A stretch of DNA of 64,000 bases, from contig NZ_CP087263.1 in NCBI RefSeq assembly GCF_020923435.1, forward strand, positions 4,808,001 to 4,872,000, given 5' to 3'. The notes under the pieces are model-generated. The model saw only the letters and a list, made by a program, of their open reading frames with translations. It made no database searches and was not told the DNA's origin. Shown here piece after piece: positions 16,326-24,659 of this stretch. A program made the translations under genes and the position numbers. Every line of letters starts with the position of its first letter. Position 1 is the stretch's first letter. This DNA is from Brevibacillus humidisoli (GTDB taxonomy: Bacteria > Bacillota > Bacilli > Brevibacillales > Brevibacillaceae).

Positions 16326-17357
16326 TTGATTACGCTGTCCAACGTTGTAAAAACATTTGCCAACCGGTTTGGCTCGTTCACCGCGCTGAACGGCATCGAT
16401 CTGACGATTCAAAAAGGAGAGATTTTTGGGATTATCGGTTACAGCGGGGCCGGTAAATCGACACTGGTGCGGATGATTAACATGCTGGAAACACCAACCA
16501 GCGGGGAGGTTTCCGTAGGCGAGACGAAGCTGAACCAACTGTCGTTTCGCGAACTGCGCAGGGCACGGCGGAAGATCGGAATGGTTTTTCAGCACTTCAA
16601 CCTGCTCTGGTCGCGAACCGTAGCAGAAAACGTAGCGCTGCCGCTGGAGATCGCCGGAATCCCCAAGAAGGAGCATGCTGCCCGTGTGACGGAACTGCTC
16701 AACCTGGTAGGTTTGGCAGACAAAGCGGACGCTTACCCGTCCCAGCTCTCCGGCGGACAGAAACAGCGAGTCGGCATTGCGCGCGCTTTGGCTAATCAAC
16801 CGGATGTGCTTTTATGTGATGAAGCAACATCGGCGTTGGACCCCAAGACGACCGACTCGATCCTGGAGTTGCTTCGCGAGATCAACCGCAAACTGGGTTT
16901 AACGGTTGTCTTGATCACACACGAGATGCACGTGATCGAAAAGATATGTGACCGGGTTGCTGTGATGGAGAGTGGGCGGATCATCGAGATGGGGGATGTG
17001 GTCGATGTGTTTTCCCATCCCAAAACGACAACGACGCGGGAGTTGATCAGTCAGGTAGCCGGTTCGGAACAGCCGGACGAAGAGTTCCTGCAAGGCTTGG
17101 AAGGCGGGGCCGTACTGCGCTGCACCTTCCTCGGAGAAGCGGCCAACCAGACGATGATCAGTCGGTTGGTGACCGAACTGGGTGTTGAAGTGAATATTTT
17201 GCAGGGTCAGATCAAGCGGTTAAAGGATATCGCCTTTGGAACGCTGTACATTCAGATTCCGGGTGATGTTGAGGTAGAGGCCCGCACGATTGCTTTCCTG
17301 AAAAAACAGGGGATCAAGGTGGAAGTCCTGCGCGGCGCGGAAGGAGGTGCCAAGTGA
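16326..17357 (+). CDS. metN: Methionine ABC transporter ATP-binding protein MetN
   Basis: 343 aa from TTG, with AGGGGG nine bases upstream; upstream in-frame codons do not resemble the family. Walker A GYSGAGKST (38-46), the signature LSGGQKQRVGIARAL, Walker B VLLCDEATSALDP and the H-loop LITHEM are followed by a C-terminal NIL (ACT-like) domain (about 265-343), which binds methionine and inhibits transport when substrate is plentiful. It powers uptake through MetI. The stop codon overlaps the metI start region, so translation is coupled. Confidence 0.95.
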   Translation: MITLSNVVKTFANRFGSFTALNGIDLTIQKGEIFGIIGYSGAGKSTLVRMINMLETPTSGEVSVGETKLNQLSFRELRRARRKIGMVFQHFNLLWSRTVAENVALPLEIAGIPKKEHAARVTELLNLVGLADKADAYPSQLSGGQKQRVGIARALANQPDVLLCDEATSALDPKTTDSILELLREINRKLGLTVVLITHEMHVIEKICDRVAVMESGRIIEMGDVVDVFSHPKTTTTRELISQVAGSEQPDEEFLQGLEGGAVLRCTFLGEAANQTMISRLVTELGVEVNILQGQIKRLKDIAFGTLYIQIPGDVEVEARTIAFLKKQGIKVEVLRGAEGGAK

Positions 17358-18040
17358 TGAACGACTTTATGGCAACCTATCTTCCCAATGTGATCAAGTT
17401 CTGGGACATCATCGAACAATCCATTTTCGAAACGATCTACATGGTAGGCGTCTCGCTGTTTTTCTCTGCGCTGATCGGCATTCCGCTCGGTGTCTTGTTG
17501 GTCGTAACCAGTCGCAATCATTTGCTGCCGCTGCCCGCCATCAACCAACTGCTTGGATTGGTGGTAAACGTGTTTCGTTCTATTCCGTATATCGTCCTGA
17601 TTATTTTGCTGATTCCCTTCTCTCGTTTGTTGATAGGGACCTCCATCGGGCCTGAAGCGGCGATTATCAGCCTGGTCGTCGGTTCTGCACCGTTTATCGC
17701 CCGCTTGGTGGAGACGGCGATTCGCGAAGTGAACCGCGGCGTCATTGAGGCGGCGCAGTCGATGGGAGCAACCAACTGGCAGATCATTCGCAAGATCCTG
17801 ATTCCAGAGTCGCTGCCGGCGATTGTGTCAGGCACGACGGTAACGGCCGTTGGGCTGATCGGCTACTCCGCGATGGCTGGTGTCGTGGGTGCAGGCGGAC
17901 TTGGCGCTGTGGCATTCAACTATGGATTTAATGGGTTTAAACCGGACATCATGATTGTTACAACCATTTTCCTGATTATCCTCGTACAGGGGGTTCAGAT
18001 GATCGGCGATCTCATCGCCCGTAAGCTGGATCATCGTTAA
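17357..18040 (+). CDS. metI: Methionine ABC transporter permease MetI
   Basis: 227 aa, an integral membrane protein with five or six hydrophobic segments and the EAA loop VIEAAQSMGATNWQIIRKILIPESLPAIVSG that docks on MetN. An AAGGAGGTG site precedes GTG-ATG; I use the ATG (nine-base spacing), the GTG at 17354 being the alternative. It forms the membrane channel of the D-/L-methionine importer between metN and metQ. Confidence 0.95.
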   Translation: MNDFMATYLPNVIKFWDIIEQSIFETIYMVGVSLFFSALIGIPLGVLLVVTSRNHLLPLPAINQLLGLVVNVFRSIPYIVLIILLIPFSRLLIGTSIGPEAAIISLVVGSAPFIARLVETAIREVNRGVIEAAQSMGATNWQIIRKILIPESLPAIVSGTTVTAVGLIGYSAMAGVVGAGGLGAVAFNYGFNGFKPDIMIVTTIFLIILVQGVQMIGDLIARKLDHR

Positions 18041-18082
18041 TGTTTATACACCAATATACAAGAACAGTAGGGGGTTATGGTA

Positions 18083-18964
18083 ATGAAAAAAAGATGGATC
18101 TCTTCGCTTTTTGCCGGTCTGTTGGCCGTGTCGCTTGCCGCATGCGGAGCGGGCGGCGGTGAACAGCAGCAACCTGCCGGTGGTGACACGGCAGCACCAA
18201 GTGAACCACAAGAGGAAGCCATTTCGTTAAAAGTAGGTGCGACAGCGGTTCCTCACGCAGAAATTCTCAATGAAGTAGTAAAGCCTGCATTGGAAAAAGA
18301 GGGAGTCACTCTGGAAGTAGTCTTGTTCCAGGATTACGTGCTTCCCAACACCAATCTGGCTGATGGAGAATTGGACGCCAACTACTTCCAGCACATTCCG
18401 TGGCTGGAAAACACCAATAAAGAAAAAGGATTGGATCTGACCTATGTAGCCGGTGTGCACATCGAGCCGATGGGCATTTACTCCAACAAAGAAAAGGCGT
18501 ATAAAGACATCGCTTCCTTGCCGGAAGGCGCTGTCGTCGCTGTTACCAATGGCCAAGGTGAACACGGCCGCATCCTCGCTCTCCTGCAAGATGCTGGTCT
18601 GATCAAGTTGACAGATGGCGTAGGCATTAACGGAACGATGGCTGACATCGTTGAGAAGAAGATTGAGCTGAAAGAACTGGAGCCGGCCATGCTGCCGCGT
18701 GCGATTGAAGATCCAGCTATTGACGCGGCTGTTATCAACTCCAACTTCGCTCTGCAAGCGGGGCTGAACCCGACCAAGGATTCGATTCATCTCGAATCCG
18801 GAAAAGACAACCCATATGTAAACGTACTGGCTACCCGTCAGGACAACAAAGATTCCGAAGGGATCAAGAAACTGGCCAAGGCGCTCACTTCTCCGGAAGT
18901 AGAAGAGTTCATCAATCAAAAATACGGCGGTTCCGTCCTGTTTGTAGGGGAACTGAAAGAATAA
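18083..18964 (+). CDS. metQ: Methionine-binding lipoprotein MetQ
   Basis: 293 aa. The second ATG is chosen because the AGGGGG site is nine bases away (only three from the first ATG at 18077). MKKRWISSLFAGLLAVSLAAC is a lipoprotein signal with lipobox LAAC, then a Gly/Gln/Pro-rich linker and the NlpA/MetQ fold (VGATAVPHAEILNEVVKPALE, DYVLPNTNLADGELDANYFQH). It captures methionine outside the membrane for MetNI. It is the last gene of the operon, closed by a strong terminator. Confidence 0.95.
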   Translation: MKKRWISSLFAGLLAVSLAACGAGGGEQQQPAGGDTAAPSEPQEEAISLKVGATAVPHAEILNEVVKPALEKEGVTLEVVLFQDYVLPNTNLADGELDANYFQHIPWLENTNKEKGLDLTYVAGVHIEPMGIYSNKEKAYKDIASLPEGAVVAVTNGQGEHGRILALLQDAGLIKLTDGVGINGTMADIVEKKIELKELEPAMLPRAIEDPAIDAAVINSNFALQAGLNPTKDSIHLESGKDNPYVNVLATRQDNKDSEGIKKLAKALTSPEVEEFINQKYGGSVLFVGELKE

Positions 18965-18981
18965 CGCGGGAAGATCGAGTC

Positions 18982-19019
18982 ATCCTCCGGCTGCCAAGAG
19001 CAGCCGGAGGATTTTTTTT
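18982..19019 (+). terminator. Intrinsic terminator of metNIQ
   Basis: ATCCTCCGGCTGC pairs with GCAGCCGGAGGAT across a six-base loop, followed by eight T. Confidence 0.92.
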
Positions 19020-19195
19020 ATTCGGGAAAACTCTTTTTATTTCTAAATGAATCTTTATGATTTTTAATCAAAACATAAATTTTAATTAAATGTAAACGAA
19101 AGATATTTTTTGCAATTGTGAAAAGAAGTATAGTGAGAAAAGATCGGTTTGAGCATGCCGACCGTTGACTGGAAAAGAAGGGGGATATAACACAT

Positions 19196-20833
19196 ATGAA
19201 GAAAAACGCATTCATACTGATGAGCTCCGTGCTGGCGCTTAGCGTGGCGCTTGCAGGATGCGGCAGTGCAAACAATGCTGCTACTGGCGACCAGAATAAA
19301 GAGAGTCAAGCTGATACAGGAGACAAAGCACAGCTGCTCCGTGCCAATCTGCACAGTGAGCCTCCTACAGCAGACCCGGGCTTAGCGGAAGACAGCACAT
19401 CCGGAGCGGTGATCCGTGCCACCTTTGACGGCCTGACCCGTCTCAATGCAGAAGGCAAACCAGTTGAGTCTGTTGCCGAAAAAATCGAGATTTCAGACGA
19501 TCTCAAAACATATACCTTCCATCTCCGCGATTCTCAATGGAGCAACGGCGATCCCGTCACGGCTCATGACTTTGAATTCGCATGGAAACGTGTGCTGAAC
19601 CCGGCAACGGCATCTAACTACGCCTATCAGCTCTACTACATCAAAAACGGGGAAAAGTACAACAAAAAGCAGGAAGGCATCACGGCTGACGATGTCGGCG
19701 TTAAAGCGATCGATGAGAAAACGTTGCAGGTGGAGCTGGAAAACCCGACGCCATACTTCCTGGAATTGACGGCTTTCTACAGCTACATGCCGGTAAACAA
19801 AAAGGTCGTGGAAGCCAATCCGAAATGGGCAAATGAAGCCGCTACCCACGTAGGAAACGGTCCTTTCAAGATGGAGAATTGGGAACACAAAAACAAAATG
19901 ACGTTGGTCAAAAACGACAAATATTGGGATAAGAATGCAGTGAAACTGGATCGAATCGAGTTTTCGATGATCGAAGACGAGAATACAGAATTGTCGATGT
20001 TCCTAAATGATGAGTTGGACTGGGCGGGCAAGCCGCTGGGCCTGCTTCCGCTCGACGCGATCCCGCCGATGAAAGACGAGGGCAAGCTGCATGTAAAAGA
20101 GATTGCCGGCGTTTACTGGTACAAGTTTAATACGGAACAAGCGCCATTTAACAATGCGAAGATTCGCAAGGCGTTTTCCTACGCTATCGATCGTCAATCG
20201 ATTGTCGACAACGTGACACAAGCCGGCGAAGTACCCGCACTCGGGGCTCTCCCTGGCTCGATGGCGGTCAATCCAGGCGGCCTGTTTAAAGACCATGATG
20301 TAGAGACAGCGAAAAAATTGTTGGCAGAAGGCATGCAAGAGCTTGGCATCAGCGAGCTGCCGCCGATCACCCTCTCCTACAACACGGCAGACAATCACCA
20401 GAAGATTGCCCAAGCCATCCAGGATCAGTGGAAGCAGTCACTTGGCGTGGACGTGCAGTTGAAGAATACCGAGTGGAAAGTATACATCGAAGATTTGCAC
20501 GAAGGAAACTATCAGGTTGGTCGTATGGGCTGGCTGGGTGACTTTAACGACCCGATCAACTTCCTTGAGCTGTTTAAAGATAAGTACGGCGGCAATAATG
20601 ACACCCGCTGGGAGAACGCAAGGTTTAAGGAACTGCTGGAAAAATCCCAGACAGAAACCGATCCAGCCGAGCGCAAGAAGCTGCTGGCGCAAGCAGAGCA
20701 GATCTTCATCGACGAGATGCCGGTTGCCCCGATTTACTTCTATACGCATGCTTGGGTACAAAATGAGGACGTCAAAGACGTGGTCATCGACGGTCTTGGC
20801 TTCATTGACTTCAAGTGGGCGTCCATACAATAG
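19196..20833 (+). CDS. Oligopeptide ABC transporter substrate-binding lipoprotein (OppA/DppE type)
   Basis: 545 aa. Signal with lipobox LAGC at about residue 22, then a family SBP_bac_5 (cluster C) body: LRANLHSEPPTADPGLAED, FHLRDSQWSNGDPVTAHDFEFAWKRVLNP, HVGNGPFKMENWEHKNKM and FNDPINFLELFKDKYGGNNDTRW. Such proteins bind oligopeptides (or other solutes) for Opp/Dpp importers, and in spore formers they also act in peptide sensing. No permease or ATPase genes lie next to it, so it must share a transporter encoded elsewhere. An AGAAGGGGGAT site precedes the ATG. Confidence 0.92.
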   Translation: MKKNAFILMSSVLALSVALAGCGSANNAATGDQNKESQADTGDKAQLLRANLHSEPPTADPGLAEDSTSGAVIRATFDGLTRLNAEGKPVESVAEKIEISDDLKTYTFHLRDSQWSNGDPVTAHDFEFAWKRVLNPATASNYAYQLYYIKNGEKYNKKQEGITADDVGVKAIDEKTLQVELENPTPYFLELTAFYSYMPVNKKVVEANPKWANEAATHVGNGPFKMENWEHKNKMTLVKNDKYWDKNAVKLDRIEFSMIEDENTELSMFLNDELDWAGKPLGLLPLDAIPPMKDEGKLHVKEIAGVYWYKFNTEQAPFNNAKIRKAFSYAIDRQSIVDNVTQAGEVPALGALPGSMAVNPGGLFKDHDVETAKKLLAEGMQELGISELPPITLSYNTADNHQKIAQAIQDQWKQSLGVDVQLKNTEWKVYIEDLHEGNYQVGRMGWLGDFNDPINFLELFKDKYGGNNDTRWENARFKELLEKSQTETDPAERKKLLAQAEQIFIDEMPVAPIYFYTHAWVQNEDVKDVVIDGLGFIDFKWASIQ

Positions 20834-20848
20834 GATTTGTGAGCGAGT

Positions 20849-20893
20849 AGGAACTGCTCCCGTGCTGTATGCGGGGGTGGTTCCTTTCTTTTT
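20849..20893 (+). terminator. Intrinsic terminator after the OppA-type gene
   Basis: GGAACTGCTCCCG pairs with CGGGGGTGGTTCC (three G-U pairs) across a nine-base loop, followed by TTTCTTTTT. Confidence 0.85.
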
Positions 20894-21051
20894 AGGGTGA
20901 TGAATGAGGGTGACGAAGCGACCCACAGGCAAAGGGGACCGGCCGTATGAATGGGAATTAGGTGCTTTCCCCAGGGACATCCGACCAATCCAGATGACAA
21001 ACGCTGACATACAGTATCAGGGAACAGGCAAACCGAAGGAGGAGAGACGGA

Positions 21052-21312
21052 TTGGACATTGAAAAGTGGGCGAAAATCGCCAAGTCAATCCCCAGGGAAA
21101 AATTAAAATCTGACGAAGGGCTGCGGGAAGTGATCCGCGAGCTTGCCAAAAAGGCGGGCAAAAATGTGAATGACAGGCAGCTGGATCAGTACGTCGCCAA
21201 GTTCCGTACCATGTCTCGAACCGAAACCGCAAGTAGCCTGATGAACAAATTGTCCCAAAAAGGGGTCAGGAAACAGGAACTGGATAAAATCAAGAAGCGA
21301 TTTCACAAGTAG
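21052..21312 (+). CDS. SpoVIF-like (stage VI sporulation protein F family) protein
   Basis: 86 aa, highly charged and helical, with the core LREVIRELAKKAGKNVNDRQLDQYVAKF that resembles SpoVIF (YjcC), a protein needed for spore coat assembly and resistance in Bacillus. Assignment rests on this short core only. The start is TTG behind GGAGGAGAG. It is followed at nine bases by another small basic protein gene, with which it probably forms an operon. Confidence 0.6.
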   Translation: MDIEKWAKIAKSIPREKLKSDEGLREVIRELAKKAGKNVNDRQLDQYVAKFRTMSRTETASSLMNKLSQKGVRKQELDKIKKRFHK

Positions 21313-21321
21313 GGGGTGAGG

Positions 21322-21789
21322 ATGATCGCGAAGAAAAAACCAGCCAGACCCAAGCCCAAAAAGCAAGTCCCTCAGCTGCAGCTTGTCGAAGCCGCAGTGA
21401 ATCAGATCCGGGAAGCAAACGCTGCTCAATCGGAGCAGGTTATGGCAGAGTTGGCTACGTTGCGGCAGCATGTCGACGACATTAAACAGATGGTGGAGCG
21501 GCTAAAACCGGCCAAGTCACGTGGTCGGGGGTTGTTTAAAAGAAGAAGAAGTGTTCCTGTAGAGGTTGCACAGACGCCTCCTGAGCAGACGCTGTCGGTG
21601 GACCAACTGCTCCCCCTGCTTCCTCAACTCGGCAAGTTTATACCCCAATTGAAAAATCCAAAGGCGACAGAGACGTTAAAGGTGCTGTCCAATCCAGCGG
21701 TGATGTCGATGATCCAGCAGTTTTTGGCGAACGGCAGCGCGGTGAAAGCACGGCCGGTTTCGCGTACCACCCGGCGATTCCGGCTATAG
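21322..21789 (+). CDS. Basic protein of unknown function, possibly spore-associated
   Basis: 155 aa from the ATG placed five bases after GGGGG; an in-frame GTG lies at 21316. The N-terminus is Lys/Pro-rich (KKKPARPKPKK), followed by a helical, coiled-coil-like segment (about 20-65), an Arg/Lys-rich patch (KSRGRGLFKRRRS) and a hydrophobic helix-rich end (LLPLLPQLGKFIPQL). No known domain is recognised. Its position directly behind the SpoVIF-like gene hints at a role in sporulation (inference). Confidence 0.65.
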   Translation: MIAKKKPARPKPKKQVPQLQLVEAAVNQIREANAAQSEQVMAELATLRQHVDDIKQMVERLKPAKSRGRGLFKRRRSVPVEVAQTPPEQTLSVDQLLPLLPQLGKFIPQLKNPKATETLKVLSNPAVMSMIQQFLANGSAVKARPVSRTTRRFRL

Positions 21790-21810
21790 CGGCTGCGGAT
21801 GTATCACTTG

Positions 21811-21838
21811 GGAGGCCTATCACGGGCCTCCTATTTTT
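21811..21838 (+). terminator. Intrinsic terminator
   Basis: GGAGGCC pairs perfectly with GGCCTCC across a seven-base loop, followed by TATTTTT. Confidence 0.88.
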
Positions 21839-21937
21839 AGTCCAAAAATACTAACAACTTTCTCGGACAAGCAGCGTCTAACCGATCGTAGACTTCAACA
21901 AAATATGACATGGACGAACCAACAGGGGAGGGCAGAA

Positions 21938-23758
21938 ATGAGATATGTCGTATTTACGATGATGATCTTGCTGGGTGTAGGTCTGCTGGTTCCAGGGATG
22001 ACGGCAGCTGCCTCAGGGGAAGCGAATGCGATCGATTTGATGATCCAGGGAGAACGGGTAAAGCCGGATGTGCCGCCGCTTATCCAAAACGGGCGGACGT
22101 TGGTGCCGATCCGCGTAATTGCAGAAGGATTGGGAGCGGAAGTCTCGTGGGATCAGAACAGCCGAACGGCGACGATTAAACGGGATCAGATTCAGCTCAA
22201 GCTGCAGTTGGGCAGCAGGAGTGCCGAAGTAAATGGCAAGCAGGTACTATTGGATGCGCCGCCCGCACTGAAGGAGGAACGAATGCTGCTGCCGCTCCGC
22301 TTTGTCGGCGAAGCGCTCGGTGCCACGGTGGGCTGGGAAGCAAGTACTCGTACTGTTGTGGTCAATGAATCGATTGCCCTGTTCGCAAACGGAGAGGATC
22401 TCTCCGCCTCCTTGAAGGCATATCAAGTGGAAGACACTCTGTATCTGCCAGTTCAGAAAATCGCCGAGAAACTGGGTGTAGCTCCAGAGCAGTCAGGAGG
22501 GTTCGCTCCGACTAAAGTGATCGATTCGACGGTTGTCGCGCCTCTGAGTGAACTAGAGCGACTGATCGATCGATTGCCTGGAGGCGAGGTCGACTGGGAC
22601 GATGAACAGAACCGCCTACATATCAAACGAGTCAGTTACCTTGAGAAGATAGCGGTCGACGAAGAGAGAGTGACCATTCGCACGGCAGGCTCCGTTGCAC
22701 CTAAGCATTTCGTGCTGGCAGGGCCCCACCGTATTGTCTTCGACCTGCCAAGCACGCAGCTGTCTGAGGAGATGCTGGCAGAACTGTTGGAGAGCCAAGC
22801 GACACAATTGATCGTCCAAAATGAACTGGCGGGCGATGCGGTTGCCGAAGCGGAAGAACGTACCGACAAGTCGGGACAAGCAAGGGCAGCGTCTCTCGAC
22901 GAAACCGAAGCTGATCGCGATACCTCAGAGGATGAAGCAGAGGCATCAGCCGGTGATACGGGCCCCCCTAGCTGGCTGTTTGACGAGGCCGAGCGGACCA
23001 CCTTCACTGAACAAACGGTTTCAACGAGTGAAGCGAGCCAACAGCAGCAGAATGAAATGGATCAGCAGCCGTTGATCAGGGAGGTTCGCTATAGCCAGTT
23101 TAGCGATTCGCCATACACAGTCCGTGTCGTGATCGAACTGAACCAGAAAAGCAAGTATACCGTTACGCCTAGAGAGAACGGATTTGAGGTAGAACTGACG
23201 CCCATCCCTCGCAAGACAGGGTTTTTGATCGTCGTCGATGCCGGACACGGCGCCCACGATCCAGGGGCACGCGGTGTCGCAGGCAACTGGGAAAAAGACT
23301 TTAACCTCGCTGTGGCCAACCGGATGGTAGAGCTGTTAAAAGAGTACCCAGAGTTTCAGCCCGTGGCCACTCGTTCCACGGACGTATTTCTCGAGCTGCA
23401 AGAACGGGTAGCATTGGCTAACGAATACGAAGCTGATCTGTTTATCTCCATCCATGCCAACTCTTTTCGCAATGCTCAGACAGGGGGAACGGAGACGTAC
23501 TACTACAACGAGTTTAGTGAGGCATTTGCCAAGGTTGTGCACAAACACTTGGTGCAGGCTACCGGATTTCCCGATCGGAAGATGAGGCAGTATCCATTTT
23601 ACGTGATCAAGCATACTCAAATGCCGGCGGTGCTGACAGAGACAGGCTTTCTGAGCAACCCGACGGAGAATGCGCAGTTGCTCAAGCCGGAGTTTCAGGA
23701 GAAGGTGGCAAAAGCGCTGGTGGCTGCGATCCGGGAGTACTACGAATCCTATCATTAA
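21938..23758 (+). CDS. N-acetylmuramoyl-L-alanine amidase (Amidase_3) with stalk and AMIN domains
   Basis: 606 aa from the ATG preceded by GGGGAGGG. Signal peptide (1-25); stalk domain with GRTLVPIRVIAEGLGAEVSWD and RMLLPLRFVGEALGATVGW (about 30-150); a variable Asp/Glu/Ser-rich linker; an AMIN-type beta segment (SPYTVRVVIELNQKSKYTV); and a C-terminal zinc amidase starting near residue 428. Zinc ligands are His in VVDAGHGAHDPG, Glu in NWEKDFNLA and His in SIHANSF; the catalytic Glu is in VLTETGFLSN. It cleaves the amide bond between MurNAc and L-Ala in peptidoglycan. Together with the GerMN gene behind it, this suggests a cell-separation or spore-cortex role. Confidence 0.92.
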   Translation: MRYVVFTMMILLGVGLLVPGMTAAASGEANAIDLMIQGERVKPDVPPLIQNGRTLVPIRVIAEGLGAEVSWDQNSRTATIKRDQIQLKLQLGSRSAEVNGKQVLLDAPPALKEERMLLPLRFVGEALGATVGWEASTRTVVVNESIALFANGEDLSASLKAYQVEDTLYLPVQKIAEKLGVAPEQSGGFAPTKVIDSTVVAPLSELERLIDRLPGGEVDWDDEQNRLHIKRVSYLEKIAVDEERVTIRTAGSVAPKHFVLAGPHRIVFDLPSTQLSEEMLAELLESQATQLIVQNELAGDAVAEAEERTDKSGQARAASLDETEADRDTSEDEAEASAGDTGPPSWLFDEAERTTFTEQTVSTSEASQQQQNEMDQQPLIREVRYSQFSDSPYTVRVVIELNQKSKYTVTPRENGFEVELTPIPRKTGFLIVVDAGHGAHDPGARGVAGNWEKDFNLAVANRMVELLKEYPEFQPVATRSTDVFLELQERVALANEYEADLFISIHANSFRNAQTGGTETYYYNEFSEAFAKVVHKHLVQATGFPDRKMRQYPFYVIKHTQMPAVLTETGFLSNPTENAQLLKPEFQEKVAKALVAAIREYYESYH

Positions 23759-23784
23759 TTGACCGCATGTAACGGAGGTATGAC

Positions 23785-24315
23785 ATGAAGCGATTCGCGA
23801 ATCTGATTTTTCTGCTCTTGCTGCTCGCCTTGCTGAGTGCCTGCGGCAGTTCGGTACCTTCCGACAGTCAACCTGCTCCCGCACCTGACCCCACCAATGG
23901 GGGGGCAGAAGAGGGGCAAAAGATCTCGGCACAACTGCAGGTGTACTACAGTGATGCCAACTTGGAGCAGCTGGAAGCGGAACAGCGGGAGATTTCCTAT
24001 CAACCGGACCAGAGCGGAGACAAGTATGTACAAGCGCTTTCGCTATTGGGAATGCCGACTGAGCAGGGGCATGAGCCGCTTTGGGAAAACTTCGACTATC
24101 ACACTGTCAGCTTCTCAGATGGCACGCTGACAATTGACGCGTCCGGGGAGAATCAGTACAATCTGGGAGCTACCGGAGAAGCACTGGCGATGGAAGCATT
24201 GAAACGTACGATGTTTCAGTTTTCGGAAGTGGAGCAAATCGTGATCTTGGTCGACGGAAAACCTGCAGACTCGCTGATGGGCCACGCCGACATCAGTCAA
24301 CCGTTAACCCGTTAA
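23785..24315 (+). CDS. GerMN domain lipoprotein
   Basis: 176 aa. Lipoprotein signal with lipobox LSAC, a Pro/Gly-rich linker, then one GerMN domain: QVYYSDANLEQLEAEQRE, YVQALSLLGMPTE, SDGTLTIDASGENQYNLGATGEALAMEALKRTMFQF. GerM (two such domains) is an outer-forespore lipoprotein needed for stable SpoIIIA-SpoIIQ assembly; single-domain versions are uncharacterised. The gene lies 26 bases behind the amidase gene with an ACGGAGG site, so it is likely co-transcribed. Confidence 0.88.
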   Translation: MKRFANLIFLLLLLALLSACGSSVPSDSQPAPAPDPTNGGAEEGQKISAQLQVYYSDANLEQLEAEQREISYQPDQSGDKYVQALSLLGMPTEQGHEPLWENFDYHTVSFSDGTLTIDASGENQYNLGATGEALAMEALKRTMFQFSEVEQIVILVDGKPADSLMGHADISQPLTR

Positions 24316-24322
24316 AGTGAAT

Positions 24323-24369
24323 AAAAAGCGGTATGTCCAACCGTTCACAGTTGGACATACCGCTTTTTT
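24323..24369. terminator. Bidirectional intrinsic terminator
   Basis: A perfect stem of about 19 pairs (AAAAAGCGGTATGTCCAAC / GTTGGACATACCGCTTTTT) with an eight-base loop. It serves the GerMN gene and the convergent DUF378 gene. Confidence 0.93.
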
Positions 24370-24400
24370 GATGCGGACATGGCAGGGGAAGTTTGATCGC

Positions 24401-24595
24401 TTATGTGCGTGCTCGTTCGCGAAAGAAAAATCTGATTGCATAGATTCCGGCTACACCGACAAGTATGTAAACGATCCGGCTGATCCAACTCTCCTGGCCA
24501 CCGAACAAAAAGGCTACTAGATCAAATTGAAACAGGCCGATCAGTCCCCAATTAAGTGCACCGATTACAACAAGGAGTAATGCCAGTTTATCCAT
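24401..24595 (-). CDS. DUF378 family small membrane protein
   Basis: 64 aa with two membrane segments. The first, LLLVVIGALNWGLIGLFQFDLVAFLFG, is the hallmark of DUF378 (YuzA-like) proteins; the second is RIVYILVGVAGIYAI. The function is unknown. An AAAGGGGTGTG site lies upstream of the ATG. Confidence 0.88.
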   Translation of the reverse strand: MDKLALLLVVIGALNWGLIGLFQFDLVAFLFGGQESWISRIVYILVGVAGIYAIRFFFRERART

Positions 24596-24659
24596 CGTTT
24601 CACACCCCTTTGAATGATATATTTACTAGTTTTACCCCTCTGTGGAGGAATTATACCTG

